DNA of 64,000 nucleotides. Source: Cenococcum geophilum 1.58 (Eukaryota > Ascomycota > Dothideomycetes > Gloniales > Gloniaceae). Of this stretch, positions 11,449 through 24,703 are shown piece after piece. Under the pieces are notes generated by a model. That model was not told where the DNA came from and did not search any database. It saw only the letters and a list, made by a program, of their open reading frames with translations. Position 1 is the first letter of the stretch, and each line of letters begins with the position of its first letter. The stretch is from positions 1,430,341 to 1,494,340 of the forward strand of contig KV748182.1 of NCBI GenBank assembly GCA_001692895.1, in the 5' to 3' direction. The position numbers were made by a program, and so were the translations under genes.

Positions 11449-14400
11449 CCATCTCCTTTCTCTTTATCTTCGTCCTTAAAGATTTAAAATATCTCTAAGT
11501 TGTTTACTAGAGGTATAATATCTATCTAATTAATTTGGTTAATATTATTACTTATTATACCTAAAGCAATTTCTTCTTTATATGCCCAACGTTATGCTTA
11601 CACTATTGCTGTAATATTATCTCTTAGTGAGATTATACCGTCTCTATATTCTTGTTGTTTAAAAAAGGGGTTAGTTTATATTACGTTAGCAAACCTATCT
11701 TCGCAATAACCGTCCTCTTACTTAAAGTATACTAAAGTAAATATTTATTCGTCCTATAACGTTCGCTCTACTTCTAATGCTAAATATACGCGATCTATTA
11801 CTCTTAATAGTCGTCTAGTTCCCTAATTAATTTGTCTTAGGGTTTTATATTTAATCTGCTATTACGTAGCTAGATGGTAAACTGTTGTAAGCCTTTGCTA
11901 AGTTAGAATGTTCCCGTAATGTAAAACAGAAGGCTCTAGATACTTAAATTACGGCGTCTACTTGTCTACTTTATCTTAAGAAGGTTTATAAGAAGGTTTG
12001 TTCTAAGGAGTGAAAACTTATAGAATAAGGTCTATAGGAACTAGGTAATAAAAGAATAGATTCTCTTCTAATAGAGAAGGAAATAGATCTAAGTAGTTCG
12101 GCAACTACTCTTCTTGGGTCCCCTTTAGGTAACTTATTCTTTAGCAATCCTTTTTTATTAATACTACCTAACCTAATCTCTTCTAATACTTTTATACCTT
12201 TCCTATAGCGTTCTTTAAATTCTCTAGTAGCTCCTAGGTAGTCTTAGTATAGCCTATCCACTTAACCTTATACTATATTTCGTCGTTAATATCCTTATAA
12301 TTAACAATCTTTAATACTTACTATTTGTCTTCTTCTTATCCTCTATACATGTCTGCTTTATAGACCGGTGGCTTAATATTCCTATATACTAGCTCTAGTA
12401 TTATAATATACTATATAGGGTAGATCTTTATTTTAGTTGGTAGGTTTAACTTAAATATAACCAGTAAAATCTTTTATGTAATTTTAAAAGGTCCTAGTCT
12501 AACATAGTCTAATTTCTTACTTAGTTATTAACTCTTAAAATTTTTATATAGTAGCCATACTTTATCTCCCTCCTTAAGATCTGGTCCCTTAGATCTCTTA
12601 GTATTATAGTACTTTTTTATTCTCTCTTATACCTTCTTTACTAATTCCGTAAGGTCTATATAAAGATTTATTAATATCTTTATTCTTTCTTTAGCTATAC
12701 TACTCATTTTCTTTACTTACCGTAATAATAATAATATTCTTAGCTCGTATCCGTAATTTGCCTTAAATAATAATATACCTATTCCTTCTTAAGGTGTTAT
12801 ATTATATGTAAACTATATAACTAGTAATAGTAATACCTAATTATTTTATGCATAATTAATATAATGCCTTAAATACTACTCTAGCGTCTAATTTAATCTT
12901 TCTATTTAACCGTCTGTCTATAGATAGTATATGGTGGAAGTTACTACTTAAACTCCTTACTCTGCTAAGAACACTTCCCAAAATATTGCTATAAATCTTA
13001 GATCTCTATCCAATATAATCTTACTTAGTACTCTATATTTTATAAATACTTCTTTAACATAGATTCTAGTAATATCTTCCGCTAAGATTTCTTCTATATA
13101 TACTATAAAGTATCCCCACTTTATAAGCTTATCTATTATTACTAAGATCGCATTATAATCTTATCCAGTAATAGGATCTTTTAATTTTAGCAACTTAATA
13201 ATAAAGTCCTATAATATGACCTCCTATGGTCTCTCTGGTATTTTAATAGGTTATAGCCCTCCATATAGCTTATGCCTTGTCGGTTTGTTCCTTTAGTAAT
13301 CTAGATATTCTTTTATAACCTTTCTAGCTATCCTCTAAATTCTATTAATAATGTACTCCTCCTAAAGTCTTAACACTAAGCCCGTAGCTCTATTATGTCC
13401 TTAGGTTAGTCCCTTATAGAAGTCCTCTACAAATTACTCTACTATACTTTTTAGGATATACTTCACTTCTTAATTTTTATATATATCTATCTATAGATCT
13501 TTTAGCTATACTTTTAGAATTCTTTACGCCTAAAAGCTTTCTAGTATCTCGTAGACTTTCTTTAGTTTATTATCTTCTTAAGTTACTACAATTTTCGGAT
13601 AATTATACCTAATTAATCCGTCTGTATCTTTTTGTAATAAAGCCCCTAATAGCTTTTCCTTATTTTGTAGTTTAGCTTTATGGCTTAAAGCATCTACCCG
13701 CGTATTATCTATACCTTTGGTATACTAAATTTTAAAATAGTATTCCGTAAGTATCTCTACCCATCTAACCTATCTTTAGTTAAGTTCCTTTATTATTAGG
13801 AATTCTATTAAGTTCTTATAATCCGTTTTAACTATAAATAGTTTCTCTATACCTTATAAGAATGCTCTCTATTCCTTTAATACTATAACTATACCTAATA
13901 ACTCCTTATTATAGATGTTATAGTTTAACTCTAGTAGTATTATCTTCCGACTATAGTATACCACTAGGTGCTATCCATTTTAATGCCTTTATATAAAGTA
14001 TACCCCTAGTGCATAGTTTAATGCATCTATTTCTATAACCGTCTCTAGTCCTAGTTAATAGATCTTAAGAACTAGCTCTTAGGTGAACAACTTTTTAACT
14101 TTTTTAAAGAGTTCTCTTTACTCTTCCCCCTATGCCTATAGTTCTTCTTTCTTTATTAACTGCGTAAATAGCTTAATATCCTTTAACCATTGCGCTATAA
14201 ACCTTCTATAGTAATTATAAAACCCTAGGAATAATCTTAACTATATAACGTTCTCTAATTCCTGCCAATTTACTATAGCCTTAATCTTTTTTAGATCTAT
14301 ACTAAGTTAGCTTAGTTTAATAATAAATCTAACAAAATCGGTCTTTTTAGTAAAGAACTCGTATTTCTTAATTGCTACTAGCATCTATTCTTTTTATAGT

Positions 14401-17400
14401 CTCTTTAAGACCCATTTAACGTGTTCCCCATATTCTTCCTTAGTTATTAAGTAGATAATAATATTATTAAGATATACTATAATAAATTTATCTAAGTATT
14501 CTCTTAATATATTGTTAATACGCTTCTAGAACGTTGCTAGTGCGTTTATAAGCCTGAATTGTATAACTAATAGTTTATATAGTCCTTCTTTTAACCTAAA
14601 GGCTGCCTTTTATTTATCGCCTTCCTTAATCCTAATCTAATAGTACGCCTATCTTAGATCTATCTTCGTAAAGATTTGCGTATTACCTATCCTATTTTAG
14701 ATTTCGCTAATTAAGGGTAAAGGATACTTATCCTTTCTAGTAATGCTGTTTAACTATTTATAGTTAATATATAGCCTTAGTTTGCTATTCTTCTTTAGTA
14801 TAAATAGTACTAGATAACCCGCTAATAACTGCGATGGTCTAATATATCCCTTTTATAGATTTTCCTAGACAAACTCTTTTAACGCTCTACTCTTTTCTTT
14901 AGTAAGCTTGTAGATTAGAAAAAACTTTAGACTTGTTCCTAGTTCTAACTCTATTTTATAGTCCTATACTATATATTTTAATAGCTTTTTACTCTTTGGT
15001 GACTATAGTTTCTTACTATACTTATAGTATCTTTTTGGTATATAGCTTAGTCCTTTTTCTATTTCTTTGTAGGTTGCTCCTACTTAGTACTATACTAACT
15101 TAGCTTATTATCGCATCTTATAGTATTAAGTATCTTTAATATTAACCTAACCTATATTCTAATTAATTCTTAAATTATATTTCTATAACTAAGGCATACT
15201 TAATACTGCCTCGTCCCGTTCTAATAGTAGGATATTAAAAGATATCTTAATTTATCTTCCTTTAATAGTTATCTAAATAGGTCCTATTTTAAGATTAATG
15301 ATCCCTCCTCTATAGGTTATTAGATCTCCTAAAATTATAACTAATAGGTAAGGTTGCTCCTTTTGTCTATAAGGTAGCCCTATTCTCTTAACTACTACTA
15401 GTAAGATATAGTTTCGCGTTACTCTACTATCTATTAGTGCTTTAAACTGCTAATCTTACTAATTAATCCGTAAATTTAGGTATCGTCCTTAAATTCCTTT
15501 AAGGGTTTAAGGCTCTACTACTGGCTCCCTCTAGTCCTATAGGCCTCTACTTTTCCTAACTATTAGCTACTTAATCCTAGTGCACTTAGCTTACTCTTTA
15601 GCTAATACCTAGTTCGCTTTTTATCTTCTATATACTATAGACATATATTTTCTAGGCATTCCTACTACTATTATCCATCTAAGTATTCTTCCGTAAGGAA
15701 TCTTTTTAGTTAAAGTACTAAACTTCCTTCCTCTTAGATTTCTATTGGATGCCATCTATATATATATTTGGCATTCCTATACTATTACTCGTCTATTATC
15801 TAGTATATCCTTATAGGGTATTTCCGATTCTTCTCTTTTAAATTCTTATACATTTTGTATATATCGTCTATATACGCAATCCATAATATCGTATAGTATG
15901 CTAGGTGCTTTAGGTTAACTCTTAGCTCATCTTTATCCCTAAGTTTAAACCTTTATTATATTAATCTAAACGTTATAACTTTATTTGTAGGTACTAAGAT
16001 ACGTCTTTTACTTCTCTAGTCCTCTAAACGTTCCTTTAAATCCTTTAACGTTATAATTAAGGCTCCTTTAATATGCGTTATAGCCTTTTCTATAATTAGG
16101 TGGTCCTAAATAACTTTTTTATCTAACTATATATAGAAATCTTCCTACTTATTATTATGCCTTTGCCTATACTACTTTTAGTATAGCTGCTAGAGTATAT
16201 ACGGTCTATCCATAAGGAAGTATCTTCTTATTACTATATTATAATAGCCCTTTATATATCGTTCCTTAAACCTAGTTAGAATCCCTAGATCCTCTTTATC
16301 TTCTAGTTTAATAAGCCACTTAGCTCTTAGTATACCTACTCTTAGCCTATTAGTAATTCTTTATACTAATACTCTATCCTTTATACGTCTTAATATACTA
16401 GATCTCTTATCTAGTTTCTGTTCTTGCTATACAATAATTCTTTGCCTAAACTCTTCTATAGTTTCTTTTGGTTTACGCCTCACGCTCTAATCCTTAAAGT
16501 TATCTTACTTCTTAATCCTAATATCGGTTTTTCAATCTTTAGTCTAAACACTTTATTTAACTAGTAAATCCTCTAGGTTTATATATTTATCTCCTAATCT
16601 AATTACTATTTATGCCGCAGATTCTCTAATCTATAAAGAAGCCCCTTACCTCTTATCTATAGGTGTCCTAATTTATACTCCGAATTCTTAACCCCTTAGG
16701 TTCTTTAATCCTAAGCTTACTTCTGATTTAAGCTTAGCTCCAGCCTTAATCTAACTAGGCTTACTTAGTGTTCTTATCTTATCTTAAGAGTCTTAAATCT
16801 CACTTATCTCGTTTTAAGAATCTTATACTATTAGAAATTCTTATCCCAAGCTTATTCGTATGTCTTTAAACTAAGCTACTACTCTACTCCATTAGTTTCT
16901 GTCCGTTATAGGTCCTTAAGCTTACCTTATCTTATCTTAAAAATCTTAGTTATCTCTTATCTCGCTATAAAAATCTTAAGCCTTTAGCCTTTTGCCTTTA
17001 TTAAGTGCCAAAGTAGTTTACTATCCTACTTCTCTTATATCTTATAAAGTGATAGACATTATATCTAGTAGGGTTTCGATCCCTACTAATGTTCCTTATT
17101 CTATAATAGAATTATTCTCTACCTCTAGTATAATATCTCTAAGATCTACTCACTCCTAATAAGCAGCCCTTATTACCTCATCGTTATAAAATATTTCGCC
17201 TAGGTTAAATTTATTATCCTTAATATCTAATCTATAAACTAGTTCGTTAGTTCCTCTATATCCTATAGGTGCTAGCTCTTATAGCTAATAGCTTACGCCA
17301 TACTTAGCATCCTTATAAATTTGGTATACGTTATTATAATAAAACGCAAAACTTCTAATTAAACACTCTTTTATTCCTCGTAGTATATTATCGTCCCTTT

Positions 17401-18549
17401 ATACGTATATATTATCTACTAGTCTTATACCTTTTACTATATAGTAACTTTACCTACTTCTATAGTCTCTAATATAATAACCCTATTTTCCGTAATTTAT
17501 ACAAGCTCCTTCTTTAAACTATTTCTCTTACTATAGAGTCCACCTAAATGTCTTCTGCTATTAAGATCCCTAATTCAGCCTCTGCTTTTTAGACCTTTAA
17601 TTACTTAATCCTTATCCTCTAGGTTTTTATAGTTTACTCTATTTCTTATAGGCTTTTTTAGTACCACTTAGGTCTATTAGCTCTACGCCATACTATAGTT
17701 TCTAACTTAGCTTTTATCGTTACGTACTTTACGCCTTATATAACTATAGAACTCTATCCTAGCCTTTCTTAGCCTATTCCCTTTAGTAGATCTAATTATT
17801 AATCTTAATCGCCTAATTTATTAGTTCCCTTAGGGTATCCGCATCTTCTATTAGGATAATTACGTCCTAGACTTTAGCCTTAAGTCCCTATTTATACTAT
17901 ACTATAAACGCCCTATTATTCTACTCTACTTATATTACTAGTATCTAGAACTATATTATATACTTAATTGCTAAAGTTTATTATACAAGATTCTAGAGTT
18001 TTCTTTTTACTATAGTTGTTTCTTCCGGGTCTCTAAATATCTGCGTTAGTTATTCTATAAATCCTTCCTAACTTAAGAACATAAATTATATGTCTTAGTT
18101 AGTGGTCGTCATTCTATTTGCCTATATCTCCGTAAGGTAAGATTTAAACTACTTAAGTACTTTTCCTAATAAGAATAGTCCTATATAGGCTATCCAATCC
18201 ACAAATATAGGTAACTTTACTCCCTCCTATAAGACCTTAAAATGCATCTATATAAGGAATCCTTTAAGCTTTAACCTCTCTCCTATAAATCTCTTAATTA
18301 ATAGTAACTTAATCTTTACTACTCCTATCCCATTAAGTCTTTCTTCTAATACTATATTATTAGCTGTTAGCTAGTTAACTATTTCCTATAGCTATCCGAC
18401 CGTCACAGGTTGCTATAAGTTAGTATCCGCCATACTAGTATCACCTCCTATCCCTAAAGTAGTTGCTGCCGTCAATAGCGTTATAGTGGCTGCTTTTAGT
18501 AGCATGTTATTTAACTTCTTATATTAATACCGTAACTAGGTAGTAATTA

Positions 18550-18974
18550 TGTAATGGAATCTTATAGCAAGAACTACGGTGGGCTTATTATTAGGCTAGG
18601 TGTATAGGAAATGCAAGTATAAAAGTTAACAACGTAATAATAACTGGTAGAGTAGTTGCCTAATAGATTAACTCTAATTATATTCTAAGAATTACTATAA
18701 AGAAGGAACTATCTAGGTAGGGACTAAGGGTCCTTAAATATATAACCGTACTTCTATAAAATCCTTCTTATATATAATATACGTCTTATATATAAGGTAC
18801 GTAAGTTCCTCTCGTTCCTTTTGTTTAATACATAGCACATTATATAACCTTAGTTACCATTCCTTATTACATAGTTCTATCGGCTCTATTCTAGACCGTG
18901 CCTAAATTAACTAACTAGCTTCTTCCGTCTCTTCTCTAAGTAGTCGTAATATCGTACTTAAAGCGTCCGTAATA
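18550..18974 (-). repeat. 5' LTR of Gypsy B
   Basis: 425 bp, the same length as the left LTR. Followed at 18,975-18,979 by actac, the target-site duplication. Confidence 0.93.
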
Positions 18975-18979
18975 ACTAC
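18975..18979. repeat. TSD of Gypsy B, right (actac)
   Basis: Identical to 11,019-11,023. Confidence 0.9.
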
Positions 18980-21190
18980 GCTCTATATCTTATTAGGGGT
19001 TTCTTAAAAAGGCAAGTCTAAGCTAATCTATTCTTTCTACTACTTTGCCTATTAATAGGTACTAGTATTAATATTACTTACACCTTTTTTTACGTCTATT
19101 ACACTTTAGTCTACTTTAAACCTAAGTTAAAGTCTAATAGCCTTACTTAGGATCCTATTCTACTAGCTCTCTTATTAATTATAATACTTAATAAGATTAT
19201 AGATAAACTTTATACGGAGTTTTATAGCGTGCCCTTCTTTAAGCTTATTTAGCGGCTAAGATAGCAGTTTAGAAATAGCAGCACATTTATAAAATTTATA
19301 CTATATAGCTAAATAGGTAGGAATATCCGTCCTAACGCTACTACTAAGCTATCTTTTAATACCGTAATTGTTAATAGCGTTATAAAAATTAAGAATAACC
19401 TAGTCCTCTTTTTGTTTATATAGAACGTTTGTAATACTATAAAGTTTACGTCTAGCTTTATTATACCAGTTATATAGTTTTATTCCCTTCGCGGTATTAA
19501 TAGGGTAATATCCTCGGCTCCTAATCTTTTACTTATATCTCTCTTATTTCTTATAAAGCTATAGAATATTAGGGTATTAATTAAGTTCTAACTAGAATTT
19601 AAGCTTCTACTCATTAGTTAGACCTATAGGGGCCCGCTTATCCCTTAAGATCCCTATCCGTGCAGTATATTAGATAAGGTCGTCCTATAATAGAGTCCTA
19701 AAGTAGATTAACTAGAAATCACGCTTAATTAAATTAGGTAAATAAAACCGTTAGTAGGTATTGCCATAATAACCTATTATCTAATTTTACTCTTTTAGAG
19801 TAAGGGTGCCTAGAAAGCTTAGTTAATAGATACACTTATATTAAATTAGACACTTACTATTTAATTTCCTTCTAAACGCTTATCACAGCTAGTAAAGTTT
19901 AAGCAATTATTTAAACCCAGCCACTCGGCCTAACTATATATAGTAATTATAGCATTTCTAGTAAGGGAATGCTTTAGTATCTAACACTCCCCTATAACTA
20001 GCTATTATCTTAATATTTTAAAAGATAGGTCGTTTCTCTATCTCCTTCTTAAACTTTACTTTAAGACTTTCTTTATTCGCTAGGATTTTAAGTTTAAAAA
20101 TCTCTTCTAGTGAAGTATAATAGCGTTAAAATATATTATCCGTAATAGCAAGGCTTATAAGATGGGATAGGATATAAAAAGCTGGGATACTTTTAAGACG
20201 GAAAATAAACCTCTTACTATAGGTCTATTAGTGCTATTCGCGCTATCTTTAATTAACGTCGCTATATACCATCTACCTATACCTCTAGAATTCTTAATAT
20301 ATACGAGACTTATAAGGGCGACAGTTATAGTTTAATTAAAGTTTTTCGTATTATAAACTTTTAGGATTGTAATATATTTATGCAAAAGCGCTTTATTAGA
20401 GCCTCTTACGCTTAAACCTTTAATAAGAGCTTAGGGTCTTATTACTATGGCACCAAAAAAGAGGAGGATTACTCCTATTTAAACTTAAAAACGACTATAA
20501 TAAGGCTTCGCGTCTATTGTCTAATAGGTATTAATAATTATATACAAGTCCTATATATATATTATATCCTTTTCTTTCTTTAACATATCCAGCTTATATA
20601 TTAGCGTTAAGTAGGTTGGAATCCACTATAACAAATTAGCTAAGTTTTTTTTAAAAAAATTAAAGATCACCCTATATCTTATATATTAAGTTCTACGCTA
20701 TTGTTTATACTATAGCCTACCACATCTATAAATTTACATAGTATTTATCTCTAGTATACCTTAATCGCGCTTTCCTTCTTAATTTAAGAATTCTTTATAC
20801 GCTATTTAAAGTATATTTTAAATATATTGGCTACGCACTAATAAAGGGCCTTAGATAGGTTAGACTTAACTTTTAGGCAGAACTTAAATATAAATCATTA
20901 GTATTATAAGGTGAATTTTAGTTTAAATATAAACGGACTTTTCCTAATTCTAAAACTTATATTTAATAAGAGAAGTAGACTAGGGCTTCTATTTTAACTT
21001 CGCTCTTCCTTAGTCCTTATAATATGTAATCCTCTACTATAAATATTCCCGCTTAAAATCGGCGTCTTCCCTAGCTCTAAAGTTAAAGCTTAAATCTAAG
21101 TCTAAAGCTGGCTTAGAATAAGACGGCTTACCCAGTTTAAAGTCTAAGCTAGAGGCTAAATCTGTATTTTGCCATTTCTTACTTTAAGAG
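18980..21190 (-). pseudogene. DUF3435 tyrosine-recombinase relic no. 2, main part
   Basis: Minus-strand frame with DUF3435 features in order: a lysine-rich N-terminus (about 21,050-21,190); 'LTLIYKL'-type helices (about 20,590); 'LLFFGAIVIRP' (about 20,434-20,466), matching the family's ...TxTRPGAL segment; the region around 19,690-19,760 matching GY...TYQ-x-F/Y...RDFQ; and 'RAPIGLTNEQ' (about 19,600-19,640). The C-terminal part was displaced to 10,497-11,023 by Gypsy B. Both parts together give about 2.7 kb, near 900 codons, usual for the family. Stops are abundant and RIP-like. The sequence differs clearly from relic no. 1, so the two are separate family members. Confidence 0.75.
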
Positions 21191-23069
21191 GATATAGTGG
21201 TTAAACGCGTAGTGTCTTAGTGCTTTAGCAGCTGCTAGTTACCTATATACAGAAGCTAGCTTAAGAGCGACTGCTATTAATAGGAACGCTAAAAAAGGCT
21301 CTATAGGAGATAGGCGTTCTTAAGAGCGGAATAGGGCAAAAAACCCTATAAGTAGAAGCCTAGAAATTGAGTATTAGAAGTAAACGACATAATAATAGAG
21401 GAAAATATATATATAGCGACTATAGGAAAAGGGTTAAAGGAGCGTAGTGCAGAAGGGAGGTTTCGTTGTGTAAGGGTAGTGCTTTTAGCAGAGGATAAGG
21501 ACAAAGGTGGAAATTAGATTAGGTAGGTAGCAGACGTTTATAGTTTCTTAAATAGTCGCTGAGGGACGTTTAGGGAGCTTCGAGAGGTGCGTTATAGGGC
21601 TGTACGCGCTTCTAGGTTTGTGGGTAAGAAAGACCCTACCGCCCTTAGCATGCTTAGCACGTTGCAAAAGCGGCAACAGATATAGGTCTAAGTGAGGAGA
21701 AATAGCCTCCTAAAACGGGGGATAGGAACCTCCAAATCCGGTTGCGTCTTCCCTAATAACAAGATTCTAGTAGTAATAATAAAAGTAAATAATCGTCTAG
21801 ATAACGTATTAGACTAAGGTATAGCGTTATAACTAACTTAGTAGGCGCGCTAATTACTTATAAGTCTCAAAAGAATAGCGTATTATATTAAGGCAACCTC
21901 CTAAATAGTTCTAAAGGCTAGCTTAAAGTCTAATATCTCTAGGTCTATAGTATAATTAAATTAACTAAAATAGGGCTAACGGATTAGATTATTAGGCTCT
22001 ATAGTAAAAGAATCCACTAGAGAAGGACGCTAGTAGATGCCCCTTATACGTAGATCGTCTATAGTATATATTAATATACGCCATCGCTATTATAGTTAGG
22101 CATATTAAAGATATTAAATTGTAACCAATCTACTCTTTTTTGCCCTAGCCTAAGTAAGTATAAAGGTTCGAAAACTCTATTAAACGTGGTGTAGTATATT
22201 AGCTACCTATTATAGCTTAGATTACGCAGACTACTATTCCTTAAAGCTTATATTATATCGATTATAAATAGGAAAAGATTTATTAGAGGAAGGCTAGAGA
22301 GCCTTAATAGCGTCGCTGTTGAGCTTATTATTAAGGTAGTCTATATTACTATTAGAATATTTATCTAGGTATCTATTAATAGGTAAAAGAGGGCTAAGAG
22401 GGGCGCTAGATAAAGGACTTTGTGAATTATTAGATAGGGGTATATATATTAAGCTAGTAATGTCTATTATTTCTAGATTAGATAAAGTAAGTAAATAGCT
22501 TTTAATTAATTCTAATTATAAGTATTTTAAATAAATTTAGGGTATAAGATATAGCGTTATAATAGAAAAATTATCGTCTAATAAGAAATATTAAGTTTTT
22601 ATATAAAGGGCGCCTATAAGCTCTTAAACTCTTAGTAAGAAATTCCTTTTAGTATAATATAATTAGTTTAGGAGTTTATAGGACTCTATAGGACTAGGGT
22701 AAAGTAATCTAATTAGCTTCGGACTTCTTAGGACTTTATAAGTATGACGCTAGCACTTAGCGCCACGCCGTGGCGCAGTTTCTTTCTAAGGGTCTAATTT
22801 ATGAGATAAAGTGTCTTTAGTAATATAAGCAATCGGACTTACCCAACACCTTATCGCACGGATGCGTGTTAGACTATACTAGAGCGAAGTGCGACCGTTA
22901 GGAGTTAAATCTACGACCTACCTAGTGACAAGCCATACTTAGCTCTAGTAGATTCGCGATTATAATTATAACGTGTCCCACTCTACGTCGCCATACGGCT
23001 AAAAAGACAAAAAGTGATCGCGAATCTATTGCGATACTTGTGGGACCTAATATATACTCTTATAAATAT
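21191..23069. other. Intergenic/repeat sequence, partly spared by RIP
   Basis: 21,330-21,740 is less TA-rich than its surroundings and has no recognised coding content. It could be the 5' flank of DUF3435 relic no. 2. 21,750-22,700 is RIPped and unassigned. 22,740-23,050 carries palindromes: 'agcgccacg/cgtggcgc' near 22,757, and a pair agattcgcgat/atcgcgaatct at about 22,949 and 23,016. No element ends were identified. Confidence 0.4.
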
Positions 23070-24185
23070 ATTAGTTTATTATATATTAAAGGTTTACTAT
23101 TAAAACCTTGTAAGCCTTAGGGCTTATCGAGTTTCTTTAAATTTAAGCATTAAGTTTTCGCGTAGTTTGTATCGATAATGCCTATTCTAGTAGCTCCACT
23201 ATCTATTAGGATTTATACTTCCTTCTATTTTCTAAGTGTTTAAATTTTACTAAGTATATTAAGGGAGTTATATTATATATTAGCGCTAGAAGAGCTTAGA
23301 TACTTATACTCTTCTATCTTCTATTCTAAGTCGTAACTTAGCTTTAAGATAATTTATTTTCCAAGTTAACTAAAAGTAAGATACTTTATAGTGACTAAGT
23401 ATAATTTAAGGACTAGGAGGAACTAAGGCAGACCTTTTTAAGAGGATAAATTTAGCAGTTCCTTTAAATATATCCCTTTTTACTATATCTAAAGCATTCT
23501 CTATTTATTAGTTCTTAAGGGTATATAGGATTAAGTGGTGTTAAGGTCTATGGGGTTATATATAAGGCTTATAGGTTTTAGAGAAAGATTACGCTTTAGA
23601 GTATATAGCGGTTTTATAGAGTTTTAAATATGATATAGTTAGCTTTAGAGAACGAGTCTACTTATTGTATTAAAGGTCTTTATTAATTCGTTAATATATA
23701 TAGCAAATTTAGGTAAATCCTTTAGTAGTTCTCTACTTACTAACTAGGCTCTAATTTTATCTAAAATAGCTTAATATAGAGTAGTAACTCTAGTGGCTGT
23801 ATTATAATCTAGTTTATTAATAAGGCCTAAAAATTCTAAAAAGAAGCTAGTAAAGTCTTGGTTCTATTATTATAGGTTTTTAAGTTTAGTAATAGTAGTA
23901 TATTTATGGCTAGTATTATTATATGTTTATTCTAGTAGAGAGATAAAGAGTTTAAAATTAATAAAGGTGCTATTATAGAAGAATAAGTCTATAGTTTATA
24001 TAATATCCTTATTTAAATAAGATATTCTATAGCTAACTTTACTAGCTTTAATAAGGTATTAATTATAGTTTATTAAAAGTTTAAGACGGAGCTTAGTTAT
24101 AAAGGGATATAGGTTGTTTTAGTTTTTATTAAATATTAGTAGGTTAGAAGGCTTTTTAGATTTTATAATAGTTATTAGGCTCAGT
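23070..24185 (-). mobile_element. Gypsy family C fragment (gag/protease)
   Basis: Collinear with 39,470-40,615 of Gypsy C throughout, differing mainly by transitions. It covers most of gag and the protease on the minus strand. No LTR is present at either side, so it is a truncated copy. Its sequence is more TA-rich than element C. Confidence 0.9.
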
Positions 24186-24542
24186 ATATCTATAAGAGTG
24201 AATCTGCATTAGGAAATGGATGCTTCCTTTACGGGCAACGCGCCCTCGCTTGCTAGCCCACCGCTTTATCCTAGCCTATACTTTAACCTTATCACATAAA
24301 AGCGTCCTCCTCTCGCCGTTTTACTCTCGCTTTTCTATTCTCTCTTCTCCCTAACGCCGCGCATCTTTCTTATTAGATATTATCGCCTTAGTTAAACCTC
24401 CTCGCTCTACTTCTAAGCCATTTTATTCCCCTATTAACGTCTGCGTATATATAAGCCCTTACTACTTCCCTTAATTTCCGTATTTTAAACTAATAATAGT
24501 GTAGCGCCTCTCCAGCTCTCTAATAACAACTTTCTCTATTAT
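24186..24542. other. Short GC-richer junction segment, no gene
   Basis: Starts with a little-RIPped stretch (24,195-24,270) that includes 'gcaacgcgccctcgcttgc', then grades into pyrimidine-rich sequence. No coding signal recognised. Confidence 0.4.
24538..24542. repeat. Possible TSD (attat), left
   Basis: attat directly before the 24,543 repeat. The same five bases follow the 44,355-44,520 repeat. A 5-bp AT-only match can occur by chance. Confidence 0.4.
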
Positions 24543-24703
24543 TGTTGGTCACACAGGGTGACTCACCAATAACGACTACTCGAGTAGGTTACAGTGATGT
24601 TGGTTGATAAAGCTTATTAATTGGAATGAGGCAGGGCGAGGAGCTTACTTCTCGCCACGCTAGTGCCGCGGCGTCATGTGACGACCGCTTGCCTCATTCC
24701 CGA
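24543..24703 (-). repeat. ~160-bp TGTTGG...CCGACA terminal repeat, left copy
   Basis: Ends are TGTTGG and CCGACA, with a well conserved core shared with 44,355-44,520, including a GC-rich half at about 24,640-24,703 that RIP has barely touched. Size and TG/CA ends fit a short LTR. It is placed on the minus strand because minus-strand Copia gag sequence lies at 41,253-43,460 between the two copies. Confidence 0.6.

Larger units (their letters stand above)
11024..18974 (-). mobile_element. Ty3/Gypsy chromovirus B, full-length fossil
   Basis: A 7.95-kb element on the minus strand with two 425-bp LTRs and matching 5-bp target-site duplications. Reading right to left: gag from an ATG at 18,433; protease with 'ALIDS' at about 15,370-15,450; reverse transcriptase at about 14,180-14,900 with the YxDD-equivalent box at about 14,450-14,480; RNase H at about 13,700-14,150; integrase at about 12,560-13,480; and a chromodomain at about 12,195-12,320. 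Structure is complete but coding capacity is lost to many tens of RIP-type stops. Differences noticed between the LTRs are transitions, so RIP rather than time dominates and age cannot be read from them. Confidence 0.95.

Noticed and set aside
6640-21190. Calling a Starship element from the two recombinase relics
   Set aside because: No cargo genes, no insertion motif and no element ends are visible in the window.
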